NCBI GenBank assembly: GCA_030267965.1
Contig: BRYA01001457.1
Coordinates: 1 to 56,997 of the forward strand
Length of the DNA stretch: 56,997 nt
Reading direction: 5' to 3'
Origin: Triparma columacea
Taxonomy: Eukaryota > Sar > Bolidophyceae > Parmales > Triparmaceae
Below the pieces are notes generated by a model. It saw only the letters and a list, made by a program, of their open reading frames with translations. It did no database searches and was not told the origin of the DNA. Shown here in pieces: positions 19,980-32,621 of this stretch (the first letter of the stretch is position 1; each line of letters opens with the position of its first letter). Both the position numbers and the translations under genes were made by a program.

Positions 19980-22900
19980 ATGGCTGAAGTGATAGACGAC
20001 TCCTTCCCCCCTTCCTCTGACTCCACTTCTCTCTTCCATCAAAATGTGACCTCCTCAGCCTCGGGAACCCCCCCGCTTGCAGCAAGATTGGAAGCAACTA
20101 GAAGGGTAAACCCGACGACACAGCTCGTGGCTCTGCTTAGAAAGAATGGGATACAGAAGCGTAGGACTATTAGAACCACTTGCTGCGAGCTGTTCTCCCC
20201 AGTGCTAATGATAACCGTCTTAGTCCTCGCCTACAATCTTTCCGAGGTGACTTACAAAAGAGCTAACATGTATACCGAAATGAAAGTTGACCTCCCCGGC
20301 CCCATAGGTGACGTGTTGGACTTGGTGAGCTCTGGGATGAGGAGCAGGCTAGACGACATGCTCCTGCCGCCGGCCGAGGCTTGCGACGTTGAGATCGAAA
20401 ATTTCTGCGGCTCAATCGATGAAGACCTTAACGACAACGGTGAAATAGGCTCTCTGACTAGGGCTTGCCTTGAGGGTCTCGACGTCTCGGACGTAAGAGG
20501 CGATTGTCAGACCAGCTTGCTTTACTGGAGCCCTGAGAGGGAGGAGGAAGTCAACAGGAGTGACGACGACGACGAGGAGGAGGAAGATGAAGATAAAGAA
20601 AATAATCAGGGGGGGGGAGGGAGCCAGGGAGACCAGATCCTCCAGCTCCGCCGCGACTTCAACAGGTTTTTGAGGTCCCCCCTCCCTACCCCAACCTTCG
20701 ACCAGTACGTATCCGTGGGCACCGTTCTGACAAACTCGTTTGACGACGCGACTTACAACGAGCTGCTTAATAACAACGAGTACGGCAGGGAGTGGGGAAA
20801 CCTCTTCACCCTCGGGACTATTCACATTGTCCCTGAAGGTCCGCTGACTGACTCCTTCATAGACTATATGAACAACACCCACGCAACTTTTTCCTCCCTA
20901 ACCTCCCGAGTCCACCCCAACGACGAGGCCGCAATCGACTACATTAACGACAACCTGAATGAGCGCGCGTTTACCCTGATCAACCTAGGCTCCGACACGT
21001 TCGACCCCACAGAGATAGACTTCACAATCCGTATGAACTACACCACCCTCCCGAACACCAACTGGATCTCGAGGTACATATCCCTTGGGTTGAGCAATAG
21101 GTACCAGAGGTACTACCTCAGCGGGTTCATGTCCATCCAGAGGACCCTCGCTGACTTTGCGTTTGAGCTCTCCGGGTGCGAAGCTGCGGAGTTACCCGAG
21201 CCTTCCGAGCTCTATACGATGCCGATGCCAACCGCGGAATACGACCAAAATCTCTTCTACACGGCCGTTGGTTACCTGCTGGGTCTGGCGATCAGTATGG
21301 GCTTCCTGTACCCCATGAGTAGACTGGTAAAGGGTGTGGTAGAGGAGAAGGAGCTCAGGATCAAGGAGGTGAGCATGGATAAGAAGTAGAAGAGCATCGC
21401 TTTTCCAACGCGAGTGTCACCACCAGCTAACGCAACCCTCTCTCACGAATTGCAGACGATGCTCATCCTCGGGGTATCGCCCGTCGTGCACTGGCTCAGC
21501 TGGGTGATAACCGCCTATATATCCTTCACCATCATTGCCATCATGGTGTCGTGGGTGATCTCGAACTCATTCCTACCCATGACCTCGTCGACCCTCCTCT
21601 TCATGTACATATGGCTGTTTTGCGCGAGCGTTATAGGCTTCTCTTTCTTCGTGGCTGCCTTCTTCAGCCGCGCGAAGCTCGCCGCCGTCATTGGACCTGT
21701 TGCACTGTTCGCTTCGCTAATGCCGAGGTGGATCTTTTATGGTTCCAACCGGTACGAGGCCCAGGAGTCCAAGGTCTTCGCATCCCTCTTGCCGTGCACT
21801 GCGTTTGCGTTTGGGGCCGACATACTCAGCGACTATGAGTACGCGGAGGTTGGCGTCCAGGGCTGGAACATCAACCAGGGCGACTACAGCTTCCAGACCT
21901 GCCTCAACATGATGGCCTTCGACGCTGTCTTCTACTTCATCCTTGCCTGGTATGTCGAGCAGGTGATGCCAAAGCAATTCGGCGTCCGTCGACCCCTACT
22001 CTTCTTCGCCTACCCCAGCTACTGGAGGAGCTTCTTCCCTAACTCGCACTACGTCTACGGCTCGCTGGGAAGTGAGGAGGTGGGAGCCGGAGGTGAGGAT
22101 ACGGTACAAGCTCAAGATAATAAAAAAAATGATTCTCCGCGAGACACAATTCGCTTCAAATGATATCTTCGTTCCTCAACTTCACTCCGTCCCACTCGAT
22201 ACAACCGTCCTAACTTTCTATCACAACTACTTTCTCATCCCCGCAGAAAATGAAGAAGCTGTGGCTGCGGGCATGGAGGCTCGCGTCGTCATCAAGAGCC
22301 TAGTCAAGCAGTACGCTGGGGCGGAAAAGAGGGCTGTAGATGAGCTTAGTCTGAGCATGTACGAAAATCAGATAACCTGCCTTCTCGGGCACAATGGAGC
22401 CGGAAAGACGACCACGATTTCCGTCTTAACCGGCCTTTACCCTCCCACCTCCGGTGACTGCAGCATTTACGGCAATCTGATATCCACTGACCTGCTTGCG
22501 GTCCGTCAGTCCATGGGAATCTGTCCCCAGCATAACGTCCTCTTTCAGGAGCTCACCGTACGGGAGCACATTCGTTTCTTCAACAACATTAAGGGGCAGA
22601 CACCCACGGAAGCCCAGATCAAGCAAGCCGCAAGTGACGTTGGGCTAGCGGATAAGTTGTCCACGCTCTCTTCCGGTCTCTCGGGGGGGATGAAGCGAAA
22701 GCTGTCGGTGGCCAACGCACTATGCGGTAACCCCAAGTTCCTCCTCCTCGACGAGCCCACGAGCGGAATGGATCCATTTTCCCGCCGCGCCACGTGGGAA
22801 CTGCTTAGAAAGACGAAGCAGGGCAGAGTCACGTTGCTGACGACGCACTTCATGGATGAGGCGGACATCCTCGCTGACAGGATTGCTGTCATGAAAACGG

Positions 22901-25900
22901 GACGGCTCCAGTGCGTCGGTAGCTCCACATTTTTGAAGAAGAAATTCGGCGTTGGGTACAATTTGACGTTTGTCACGGACAAGCAATCGGACAAAACGAG
23001 GAACGATATCATGGCCTTCCTCTCCAAGTTCGTCGAAAGGCCTTCCATGCTCAATGTCGCGGGGAAAGAGATTTCCTTTCGTCTTCCCTCGGGCTCTGAG
23101 AGCAACTTTGCCAGAATGTTCAACGAATTCGAAGCCCCGGGGGGTCTCAAGGAAAGGTTGAGCATCGGGGGCTACGGCATATCCAATACGACCCTCGAAG
23201 AGGTTTTCATCCACCTTGCCCAGATCTCCGCTTCGTCAGGAGCTCCGAAGCTCACTCAAGCGAGCCTTCGCTCCCTCGAAACCAGGACAGAGACCCCCTC
23301 CGATGCGACCGTGAATGTAGATGACATGAGTGATATTTCACTGAGGGACTCGGACTCTGAAATTTCCTCGGTTGCGTCCACCCCGCGCAACTCCGGGCGG
23401 GCGCTGCTTCCTGAAAAGAGGTCCTCGTCTTCGTCGACGACCGCCAAAGCACTAGCTCGTAAGCTCTCGAATGCGGCCTCGGCTGCATTTTCTCCGTCAA
23501 AGGTTGCAGACGAGAGCACAGAGACTGGAATCGAGCTCTCTGCTTTGGGCGAATATGAGGCTGTTGTGAAGAGGCGAGCAGACAACATGTCCTCTCCTTT
23601 CCAACCTGCTTCCTTCTCGAAGCAGGTTTCGATACTCTTTCGGAAACGGCTCGAGGTCCAGAAGAGAGACTTGAAGGCCTCCTTCTTCACCCTTGTCCTA
23701 CCCGCTCTGCTCGTTGGCCTCGTGCTCCTCATCCTGACAGTCGAGGTTCCCCTCGCTGGCCCGGCTCTCCCCTTATCAACAGACCTCTACACCTACACCA
23801 ACAGCCGGAAGTTCAAGAAGGAAGCGAGAACGCAAATTCTGAACGGAGGTGGGGCTCACGGGGACCCAATGGACGCCCGCGCCACCTATGACGCCATGGT
23901 TGGTGTTTCTGAGATCATTGACAACGACAGAATTGACTGGGAGTTCGACCCAATGCTTCGGACTTCTACGGAAATGTCGCATGAATTACTCGATAGCTAT
24001 GGAGGAGACCACGACACTAGGTTCGGAAGCTACATATTCAACGACTCGATACCTTTGAGAGTCACCATAGACTGGCCACTCATCGTTTTCAACTTAAAGG
24101 AAAATAATTGGTTCCCTGAAGATGATAATGGGTCTCTACCTTTCGGGGGCGACCTTTCAGTGTATTTGGAGCAGATCTTGGACAAGGATAGTGACGGAAA
24201 TTTTTTATTTTCCTTCGACTCAAACCAGCTCGGCAACGCCTTGGATGACCTCGGGGTCAACTTGACGCAACCTTACAACACGACCGAGCTAATTGAGAGC
24301 GCCGAGAATACAGTGAGGGACCTGCTGAACATCACAAATAACACAGATACTGACATTCAGACACAGGTAGAGGAGCTCATTCTGGATACGGCCATTGAAG
24401 ATTTCGTTAATTCCCTCTCCGGAGACAACGAGACCATCACGATCCAAGACATTATTGACGAGCTTGCAGAGGCGGGGGGGGGAGATGCAGACGACGTGAC
24501 TGACACTCCTGGTTGGTACACCGTGAAGATGAAGACTGTTGAGGTGAACGCCGAGACGAGGGAGGTCTCGATATCTGATCTCGTAATCATTGTCGGAGGA
24601 GGAGACCGTGGCGAAGGACCTGATGCGACGGTTTACGACATCGGGGATGTAAGCTTCGTGTTGCCGGGTAACTGGAGGACAATCCTCATCGACCTCCTTC
24701 CAACAACATTTTATAGAGAGGACACGTTCGTCAACAATACCCACTCCATCATCCACAACTCGTCGAGTTTTCATGCTGTGCCTAGTTTTGCGCAGTCTTT
24801 GTACGAGTCCATTTACAACCAATGTTTGGAACAACCTGCCAAGTTCTCCGTAACCAATCACCCCCTGCCAATCACCGTTACGCAAGCATTGGAGATCAAA
24901 ACTGTCCTGTCCCTCTTTGCGTCCCTCTTCATTCTCATCCCCTATTGCTACATACCGGCCGCGTTTGTAGTGTTTGTGGTTCGAGAGAAGAGCTGCAAGA
25001 GCAAGCACCTGCAGCTTGTCTCAGGGGTGTCGATTGAGGCGTTCTGGTTATCGACATTTCTTTTCGACATTTTTCTCTACTTCCTCCTGACTCTACTTAT
25101 CATGTTATGCTTCACCATCTACGGTTCTGCGAGTGCCGAAGTTTTCGTTGGTAGCTGGAACTCGTTTGCGTGCACCTTCCTTGTAACTTTCCTCTACGGC
25201 ACGTCGTCGCTGCCGTACGCATATTTGCTCTCGAGGAATTTCGATAACCACACCACCGCACAGATTTCAGTTATGGGCCTCTTCTTCATCACGGGTTTTG
25301 TATTCGTTAACAGCTTCTTTATCATGTCGGCGCTTGAGCAAACACGGGATATCGCTGCCACACTTGTGCATGTCTTCAGGTTCTTCCCACCCTACCACGT
25401 CGGTGAGGCGCTCATCAATCTATCTTCGAGCTTTTACCTTAGGACAATCCTGGGCTACAACGTCCACCCCTTCGATTACGACGTCACAGGCTTTAATCTT
25501 TTGGCAATGCTTAGCTTGACCTTTGTGTACGCAGCGATTGTTTTGTTGATTGAGGTTAGTGAGTTCGGAGGAGGGGGCGGGATAATCGGAACATCGTTGA
25601 GGTCGATAGGCAAATCCATAAGCGACATCAAGCTCAAGCTGAACGGCGTAAGGAAGGTCAACGGCCGTCTCATCGCGAACGATGGTTTGGATGACACAAA
25701 TATCGGGGGCGGAAATCTTGAGGAGGACGAAGACGTCGCGAGGGAGCGCGCTTTCGTCGACGGGGATTACGAGAATTTGAAGAGCAGTTCCTCGATTGTG
25801 ATTAAGGACCTGTGGAAGGTATACCCGCCGACCGTCGGGGGTCTTTGCTGGGGAAACCCTAAGAGGGCCGTGAGGGGAATGACTGCTCACGTGAAGAAGG

Positions 25901-26877
25901 GAGAAATTTTCGGTCTGCTCGGCGTGAACGGAGCTGGAAAGACTACCACGCTGGGAATACTTACTGGAGAAACAACTGCAACTTCGGGGGAGAGCTTCGT
26001 TGCAGGGTACAATGTGGGAGATGGCGGGGAAGGTTTGAAGATGGCCCGCCGAAAAATCGGGTTTTGTCCTCAAGAGGATCCTCTCTTAGAGCTCATGACA
26101 TGTAGGGAGACTTTGCGAATGTTCGCGAAGCTTAGGGGCATCGAGGAGGATGATATCGAAGTCATGATCGAAAAGCTCATGATGGCCTTAGGCCTCGGGC
26201 TTCACAAGGACAAGGTGGCGGGGGCTTTGAGTGGGGGGAACAAGCGTAAGTTGAGCGTTGGTGTCGCGCTCATCGGCGACCCTGAAGTGCTATTTATCGA
26301 TGAGGCAAGCTCAGGTATGGACCCTGTCGCGCGGCGTAAGATGTGGGACTTATTGTCTCACCTCGCAAACAACCGATCAGTCGTTCTGACGACGCATTCT
26401 ATGGAGGAAGCGGAGGCCCTCTGCAACAACATCGTGATAATGGTTAGCGGACGGATGCGCTGCCTAGGAAGTCCCCAACACTTGAAGACGCGGTTCGTCG
26501 ACGGTCTAAATATTGACGTGACCTGCGAATTTGAGGCATCGGAGGACGATATAAGCCGTGTTGAGCGTTACATGCAGGGAAGTCTCCCGGTGAAGCTCGA
26601 GGAGAAGCACGGACGGTTCCTCCGCTACTCCTTGAGCTACGGGGAGAATCGTGGGGATGTTGGAGGACTTGGGAAGACTTTCGACATCCTGCAAAGGGCC
26701 AAGGAGCAAGATGGCCTTCGCATCCTAGACTACAGCATTTCGCAGTACTCCTTGGAAAGTGTTTTTATCAATCTCGCGAGCCAGGGAGATGGAGCGGTCG
26801 TTGGGGGGGGTGCGGAAAACCTAGGGGGGGGGGGGGAGAAGGTTGGTCTTGGTAGTGACTTCACGGATACCCTGTAA
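19980..26877 (+). CDS. ABCA-subfamily full ABC transporter
   Basis: Exons: 19980..21368, 21456..22092, 22247..26877; 2218 residues. The layout is TMD1-NBD1-TMD2-NBD2, typical of ABCA lipid-type transporters. TMD1 starts with a helix near residue 75, has a large lumenal loop, and has further helices in exon 2. NBD1: Walker A GHNGAGKTTT (~723), signature LSGGMKRKLS, Walker B LLLDEPTSGMDP, switch LLTTHFMDEAD. TMD2 has a helix near ~1165 and a long loop rich in N-x-S/T sites, then five or so helices. NBD2: Walker A GVNGAGKTTT (~1900), signature LSGGNKRKLS, Walker B LFIDEASSGMDP, switch VLTTHSMEEAE. Both ATP sites look intact, but the second has Ala where Pro is usual in DEP(S/T)SG. The substrate is unknown; lipid is inferred from the family. 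Confidence 0.93.
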
Positions 26878-27264
26878 TAGAATAGAATAGAACAAGGTAT
26901 AAAATTTTGGAGAAAAGTCAAGAATTTCGATTCAGTTGTCCAGGAATAACCCTAGAATAGAACAAGGTATAAAATTTTGAAGAAGAAAAGTTTCATTTGA
27001 TTCAGGAAAATTCCTTTTTCTGAAAAAGTCCGAGGTTTCATTATTGACGAACCGAATATATTTTGCTCTCTCTTTCAGTGTTTGTTGCAAAACAATTTGT
27101 GCGCGTGGGGTGTTCAAAACATTCGAGCGGTTGCTTCGGTTTCCGAAGCTCTGTGCACGACATCCAGTGCTTGTTGCTTTCACTAACCTTTCACTAACCT
27201 ACCTCGGTGAAACCGGCCAACTGCTTGGTTGACTTTGGCCTAAACAAAGGAGACTCGGATAGAC
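26878..27264. other. Intergenic region downstream of ABCA
   Basis: 387 bp between two plus-strand genes. It begins with TAATAGAATAGAATAG and carries the 26-bp direct repeat listed separately. No gene or RNA is recognised. Confidence 0.5.
26884..26979 (+). repeat. 26-bp direct repeat after the ABCA stop codon
   Basis: AGAATAGAACAAGGTATAAA followed by ATTTTG occurs at 26884-26909 and again at 26954-26979, exactly 70 bp apart. Similar sequence (GATTCAG, GAAAAGT) flanks both. This looks like a local 3'-UTR duplication. The TATAAA inside it is noted but probably not a promoter. Confidence 0.9.
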
Positions 27265-30200
27265 ATGGTAGGCGTTACTCTTGTCGTTACAGTGTTGGCT
27301 AGAACTGCCGTTGTCTTCGCGATGAGCCTCGCAGTAAAATCTGGACACCTTTATGGGACTTCCTTTGAGTCTCTGCCATTTGTACTAGCGTTGATCCTTT
27401 GCTCCCTGGCCACAGTTGGGGCGGCTATTTCTAGTGGAGATGGCACAGTCGGCATTCTGATAGCATCCCTCGCAATACTTGACGTACTAACAGTTGCAGG
27501 TTTTCACATTGCCTTGCAACATTACTTTCTCAAGGGCAGAGAACTGCTGGCGTCGTTCAGCGTGAACAAACTGGGTTTTGTTACTGCCCTTGTGTGGTTT
27601 ACCGTCAAATCGACTGGCGATGTTTTCGCTTTCACTATCTGTTACTTCTCTCACAAAGTGAGTTTTTATGTCTGCGTTTCTGCTCAATTCATCAATATGT
27701 TGTGTGTGCATTTCTTAATGTACGATACCTATGATTGTTGCAGGTCTTTCTTCGGACATGAAGAATACGAGGACGCAGAAGCTTGTGAGATCATGATCGA
27801 AGATTACTTGGGTAAAAGGGAATCAGTTGGTGGCGTTTCTTTCAACCGAAGGTTCCTTAGCTTTCCAAACATGGCCATCAGAAACACAGTAAAGACAGTG
27901 CTCCATGGTGGCGGTATGCACATTTGTCACGACAAGACGACCTTGTTGCACGATCAAGGACTTTTGTTGGAAAAGGGAAACGATCACACTGTCGAAAAGG
28001 AAAGGCGCCTGGAAGATGAAAGACCTCCGTTGACCAAGATAGAATACGAGAGGCTGAAGCGGTCTTTTCAAGGAGGGGCCGACAGGGATTTTCGTGCAAT
28101 ACTCTTCACATCTTGTGTATTTCCGTCCATCACTTCCGTGCAAAGAGCCCGGGGAACAAGAGGAATCTTGACGAAAAGTATCAGGCATATCACGTTACGT
28201 TTTCATGATGACAAAGAAACGGCATTGCTTCGGACCCGAATCGTCAACCTAGACGATGACTGGTTGTATAGAGTGCGTGCGACTTTCATTATGTGCATAG
28301 AAAGGTTCGTTCAGGGATTTCCCACCCTCTGGAGCCCGCAAGAAGAATTTTTTGCGCAATGTGACAAAATGGTCGACAAATGTGCATTTAATTGCGACGT
28401 TACCTTCTGTTTTTACCTCGTTCAAGCTCAAAGGTCAGGGAAATTTGGTGAGTTCGAGGGACATGAGGAAATCGTATCCCAAACCTTGTCGATCCGCATC
28501 AACGAACGATCTCCTCTATCCCTACCAATACTAACTCACGGCCCCTCCCCTCCAATCCACTCCAGATCTCCAGCCACACCTTTTGGAGGATTTATGCGTC
28601 AAGAGTCAAACCCTGGATGAAAACGGAGCACCTCGGAAATCCGTTCTTATTTACGTCCCGCTAAAAGTATTGCCGCTGACGAAACAGGAGGCGGAGAGGG
28701 CAACGACCGATGACACCCGCCTAGATGACACCAACTCGGATGAAAGTAATCCTGAAGGTTTGTATGACGCGTCCTCGTTATCAGATAATGATAATTTCAG
28801 AATGAAATCATGGGGGATATCAGAAATCGGTAAACTAAGCCCGGTGAAGGCTGGACGGGTGAGAAAATCTCGTGGACGCACGTGCCTTTTGGTGGCGTCG
28901 AAATTTCTCATTTGTTGTATTTCACCTCTCACTCATCACTGTCAATTTCCTTTGCACAACAGTTGGCTGCGACAAGCTTCATGCGCCACTTCATTTTTTA
29001 TGATGCTCATGAAAAAGTAATGAAGACGAAGAGTTCTCCCTTAGGTGAGAAGGGGCAGATGATGAGGCGAAGGTCGAGCATGTCAACTAGGATTGCCCCT
29101 GTGAACGGTCCAAAATTGCAAAGAGATCGTACATTAGCAACTAGCCTGTGGCCCGGCAGCAGTGGTGGCGATCAAGGTTCTGTCGAAATCTCTGAAGAAG
29201 TCAGTTTGCCTTATAGGGAAGGTAAAGATCGGAGCCGATCTAGGGATCGTCGCGGATCGTCAGGGTTGAGTGATCTCGATTTTTTGCAAAGCCTGCGAAA
29301 CGCACCTGAAAACGTGTTGGGGTCTCTCATCTTGACGGGCATGTTGACTGCTGAAGATGTAAGTGAGTGGACTGAGGAATATCAATTCAAGTTCGACAAC
29401 GCGACTACTTTTGAACTTTGTAAACATGGCGTCAAGGACTTGACTGCCGACCAGGAAGTTTCCATTTTGACAACAGATGAAAAAAAGCTCGTGGAACTCT
29501 CAGCGATGAAGAAACTGAAGAAATGGAAAAGTTCTGCGCGCTTAACGTCCGCAATTTTTACATCCATTGACTTAATTTGCATCACCATGACGTTTTTCGA
29601 GGACCATTCCCAGGCGCCCAAAGGCATGATAAGGATGCATCATGTTTATAAGTTCACCAGTGTTGCCGTGTGGCTCTTCCTTCTCTTTGCGAGAAACGTG
29701 TACACTGAGGACGCATGCGAGCGAATGCAGTGTATCCTTGAGATTATTTCGAAGGAGAACGACATGAGGATGGTTGATGTCGCGATGTCACACGTCGGTT
29801 TCTGTCTGAGCTACAACTTAAGCAAGTGCAGTGTGTTCTACCTCTACGGCCGGGGAGGGCCTGGGCTAATCACAACGGGAATGTTCCTCGTCTCGATACT
29901 CTATTTGCAGCAAGAGACCGAAGAGACAGAGGAAATGGGCACAGCAAAGAGCTCAACCCAAAGTATGGCGCTTGTGACCATTTCGGCAATGATTCTGAGC
30001 TTCATAACGGCACTGAGTTATAGCAAAGCAAAGTTGTTCAACCTGTACAGTACGCAATCAAAGTCAAGCCTAGACCACCTCAATAGCCTTTTCCAAACGA
30101 ACCTCACTAAGGCCTCTATGGACAAGATCTCAGATCCGGATTTCATGGTTGAGGTTTTGTCGGATCCTGACTTTGTGCAACTCTCAGACTTGGTGGAGGA

Positions 30201-30729
30201 AGACAGCGGTAGGGAGTTCTTGAAGAAGGAGCTCGACATGTGCACCAAGACCCTGGTTGGGCTAGATCATTCCGCTGGCTCATTGAATAAGTACCAGGCG
30301 ACATTTCGCGCTCCTGGGGAGTCGAAGAGAGAGACTCGAGATCACTCCAACAGCATGACTGGCAGTTTTAAGAAATCGACCAACAGAAAGTACGGATCTG
30401 TACGCGGATCTTCAGCAAGAAGAAAGACAACAGTCCTGACACAGGTGGAGGAGCCGGAGATGACGAATCAGAGAACCAAGAACGGGCATTTATTCACTAC
30501 TTCACACAGGAGCTCGCTGAAAAAGAGAAATTCCGCTAGTACCCTTAATGGACATGGGAACGATATAGACCATGTCCAGGCGAAACTTGCTGGCCTTCTC
30601 AAGGAGGACAGAGAGTCGAATGCGGAAGGTGTAGCAGCAAGGGAGGCTGATATCGTAAAGAAGATGAATGCTCTCCTTTCAGAATCAAAGGGGGGAGGGA
30701 GTAATCCCTACAGTAGCGCGGGGTTTTGA
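27265..30729 (+). CDS. Unknown polytopic membrane protein (1080 residues)
   Basis: Exons: 27265..28447, 28566..28858, 28963..30729, all GT/AG with matching phase. Two hydrophobic blocks are separated by about 400 mostly polar residues. The N-terminal block has about five helices within residues 1-160 (for example VLALILCSLATVGAAI and ILIASLAILDVLTVAG). The C-terminal block has about five more, including LTSAIFTSIDLICITMTF, VWLFLLFARN, LITTGMFLVSILYL and LVTISAMILSFITALSY. The middle is charged, with an acidic Asp/Ser stretch. The C-terminus is basic and Ser-rich, so probably cytosolic and phosphorylatable. No motif of a known channel, receptor or transporter is recognised. Nothing in the neighbours reveals the role. 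Confidence 0.75.
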
Positions 30730-30839
30730 AGTTTTGGAAGAAATGTGAGATGTAATTTTTAATTACATTTGAATCCGATAGAGGAATTCGATTCATTTAA
30801 GGACCTTATTTGGATTCTCAGTTAGGATTCCTAGTGTTG

Positions 30840-32299
30840 ATGTTACCCAAGGCCCAAGCTATTCCGAAAAGCAAAACCCAAATTCCCATGATTGAGAAAA
30901 ATGTCCCTCCAAAAGAAACACGCGGTCTCTATATTAAAGTCGTTCTCTTTATGTTATTTGGGGCTGCCGCTGTGACTTTTGGAAAGGAGTTTAAATACCT
31001 TCAAGGAGAAATAGGGAACACTAATTCATACACCAAAATTGTAAATCAAGGCGGAGAAGGCCAAGGGGGAGGTCTTCGGATTCCTACGTCGCCGATCGAA
31101 CAGAATCCCGATATTGCTGCTGCTGACAACGAGGAGGACGGGGGTGGCGGGGATGGAGAGGGTTTGAGGATTGCTATGCTGACAGTTTCGGCGAATAAAA
31201 TGCTGGATGATCCATCAAAGCGTTACGGAGAGGAGAAGGCTATTGTGACATCGCCAATGTCTATAGACAACAAGGTCAGGTACTGTTTGCACCAAGGTTG
31301 GGACCTGGTGATTGGGGGTGTTTTGGGGGACCATGTGCCGAAGGAGGATGTTAGAGGGAGGCAGATGGAGGAGAGATCGAGTCGCTGGCTGAAAATATAC
31401 CACATCCTGCGGATATTCGACAACTACGATATTATAGTATGGATGGACTTAGACACCTTGATGACAACCTCCGACATAAATATGGTCGAATACTTTGACG
31501 GCGACAAGGACTTGCACCTTACTGATGACTGGGGAAATTGGAAAAGGATCAATAGCGGAGTCTTCGGCTTCAGAACGACTGATTGGACCCGAAAGTTTTT
31601 TGAGGATGTTTGGATGCACAACGACGGTGGAAAGGGGGTCAGCGATCAGAGGTCGATAAATCACGTCCTCGAACACCGTTCAGAGGAGGAGAGGCAAGCA
31701 AAAGTTGATATACTGGATAGATCGATTTTCAACGCATTCCCGCGAATTTTAGAGGGAGAGAACAAATACATTGTGGTGGGCATGGTCCTGCCAGAAGTGA
31801 ATGTAAATTTAGATGGGGACGCTAATGAGAACTCTTTGGTGATACATTTCGCGGGGGCCTTCGCGGGGTGCTGCAACAATAGCAACCGAATTCCCGACGG
31901 TATGCTGATACAGTATGTAGCGATGGTGAGAGGACATTTCAGCGCTGTCACTGTGCCCCCTCTTTTCCCTGCGCTCAAACTAAGTCAACTATCGGCATCG
32001 CCCTTCCCCGCCGTGCCTCATCCCGTCCCGCCCCAACCCAGCTAATACGGTTCCAAAGCAGATACCTCTCGAGCTTCAAGGCCGATGCCCCAGCCCTTGA
32101 CCCTCCAGCCGGCACCACACTTGGAATTGGAGCACCAAAAGCCATCAGGAAGGCATCTGATGTAATAGATAGGATGGAGAAGATAAAAGTAGAGATGTTG
32201 CCTGCCATCGAGGGCGGAAAGGAAACTCTCAACGACAAGAATATCACATCCACCCTCAGAGAATCCCTCCTGTATCAAATATCGGAATTCATTCCATGA
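30840..32299 (+). CDS. GT34-type galactosyl/xylosyltransferase, type II membrane protein
   Basis: Exons: 30840..31925 and 32042..32299; 447 residues. The start is the ATG at 30840. A single hydrophobic anchor (VVLFMLFGAAAVTF, residues ~40-55) after a short cytosolic tail fits a Golgi type II enzyme. The catalytic region holds the DxD nucleotide-sugar motif in VWMDLDTL (~200-207), then NSGVFGFRTTDWTRKFFEDVW, DQRSINHVL and a late VIHFAGAFAGC histidine motif. This order matches glycosyltransferase family 34 (alpha-1,2-galactosyl- and alpha-1,6-xylosyltransferases). The donor and acceptor sugars are not predictable. The Gly/Glu/Asp-rich stem (residues ~75-115) is low-complexity. Confidence 0.85.
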
Positions 32300-32621
32300 C
32301 TTTGTTTGCCTCGCGGAGCTAGAGGCGTTGCCTAATGTTTTGCCATTTTCCCCAAACCAGATTTTGTTTTATTTTTGCCTTCGTACTAGACGGAACGTCG
32401 TCGTCATTTTTCCTCAACCAAAATCTAGGATTTCCCATCACTTTTGTCAATATTCAAAACGTGAGACGTCGCGTGTCTGAGGCGAGCGGATAGTAGACAT
32501 ACCCCCCTTTTGTATTCAAAAGCGCCGCGTGAGTTGGTTAAGTTTTGCATTTTGACATGTATGTTTCCCTGTGTAACTCAGTTCTTCCTGGTTTCGATGC
32601 CAGTTACATCCCAGAGAAGTT
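32300..32621. other. Intergenic region before myosin gene
   Basis: 322 bp between two plus-strand genes. It is moderately AT-rich with CG-rich patches near 32460-32500. No TATA element, RNA or repeat is recognised. Confidence 0.4.

Noticed and set aside
27658..27743. Possible 86-bp intron (GTGAGT...TTGCAG) in the large membrane protein
   Set aside because: Removing it shifts the frame and gives a stop within six codons. Reading through gives a continuous hydrophobic and then charged protein.
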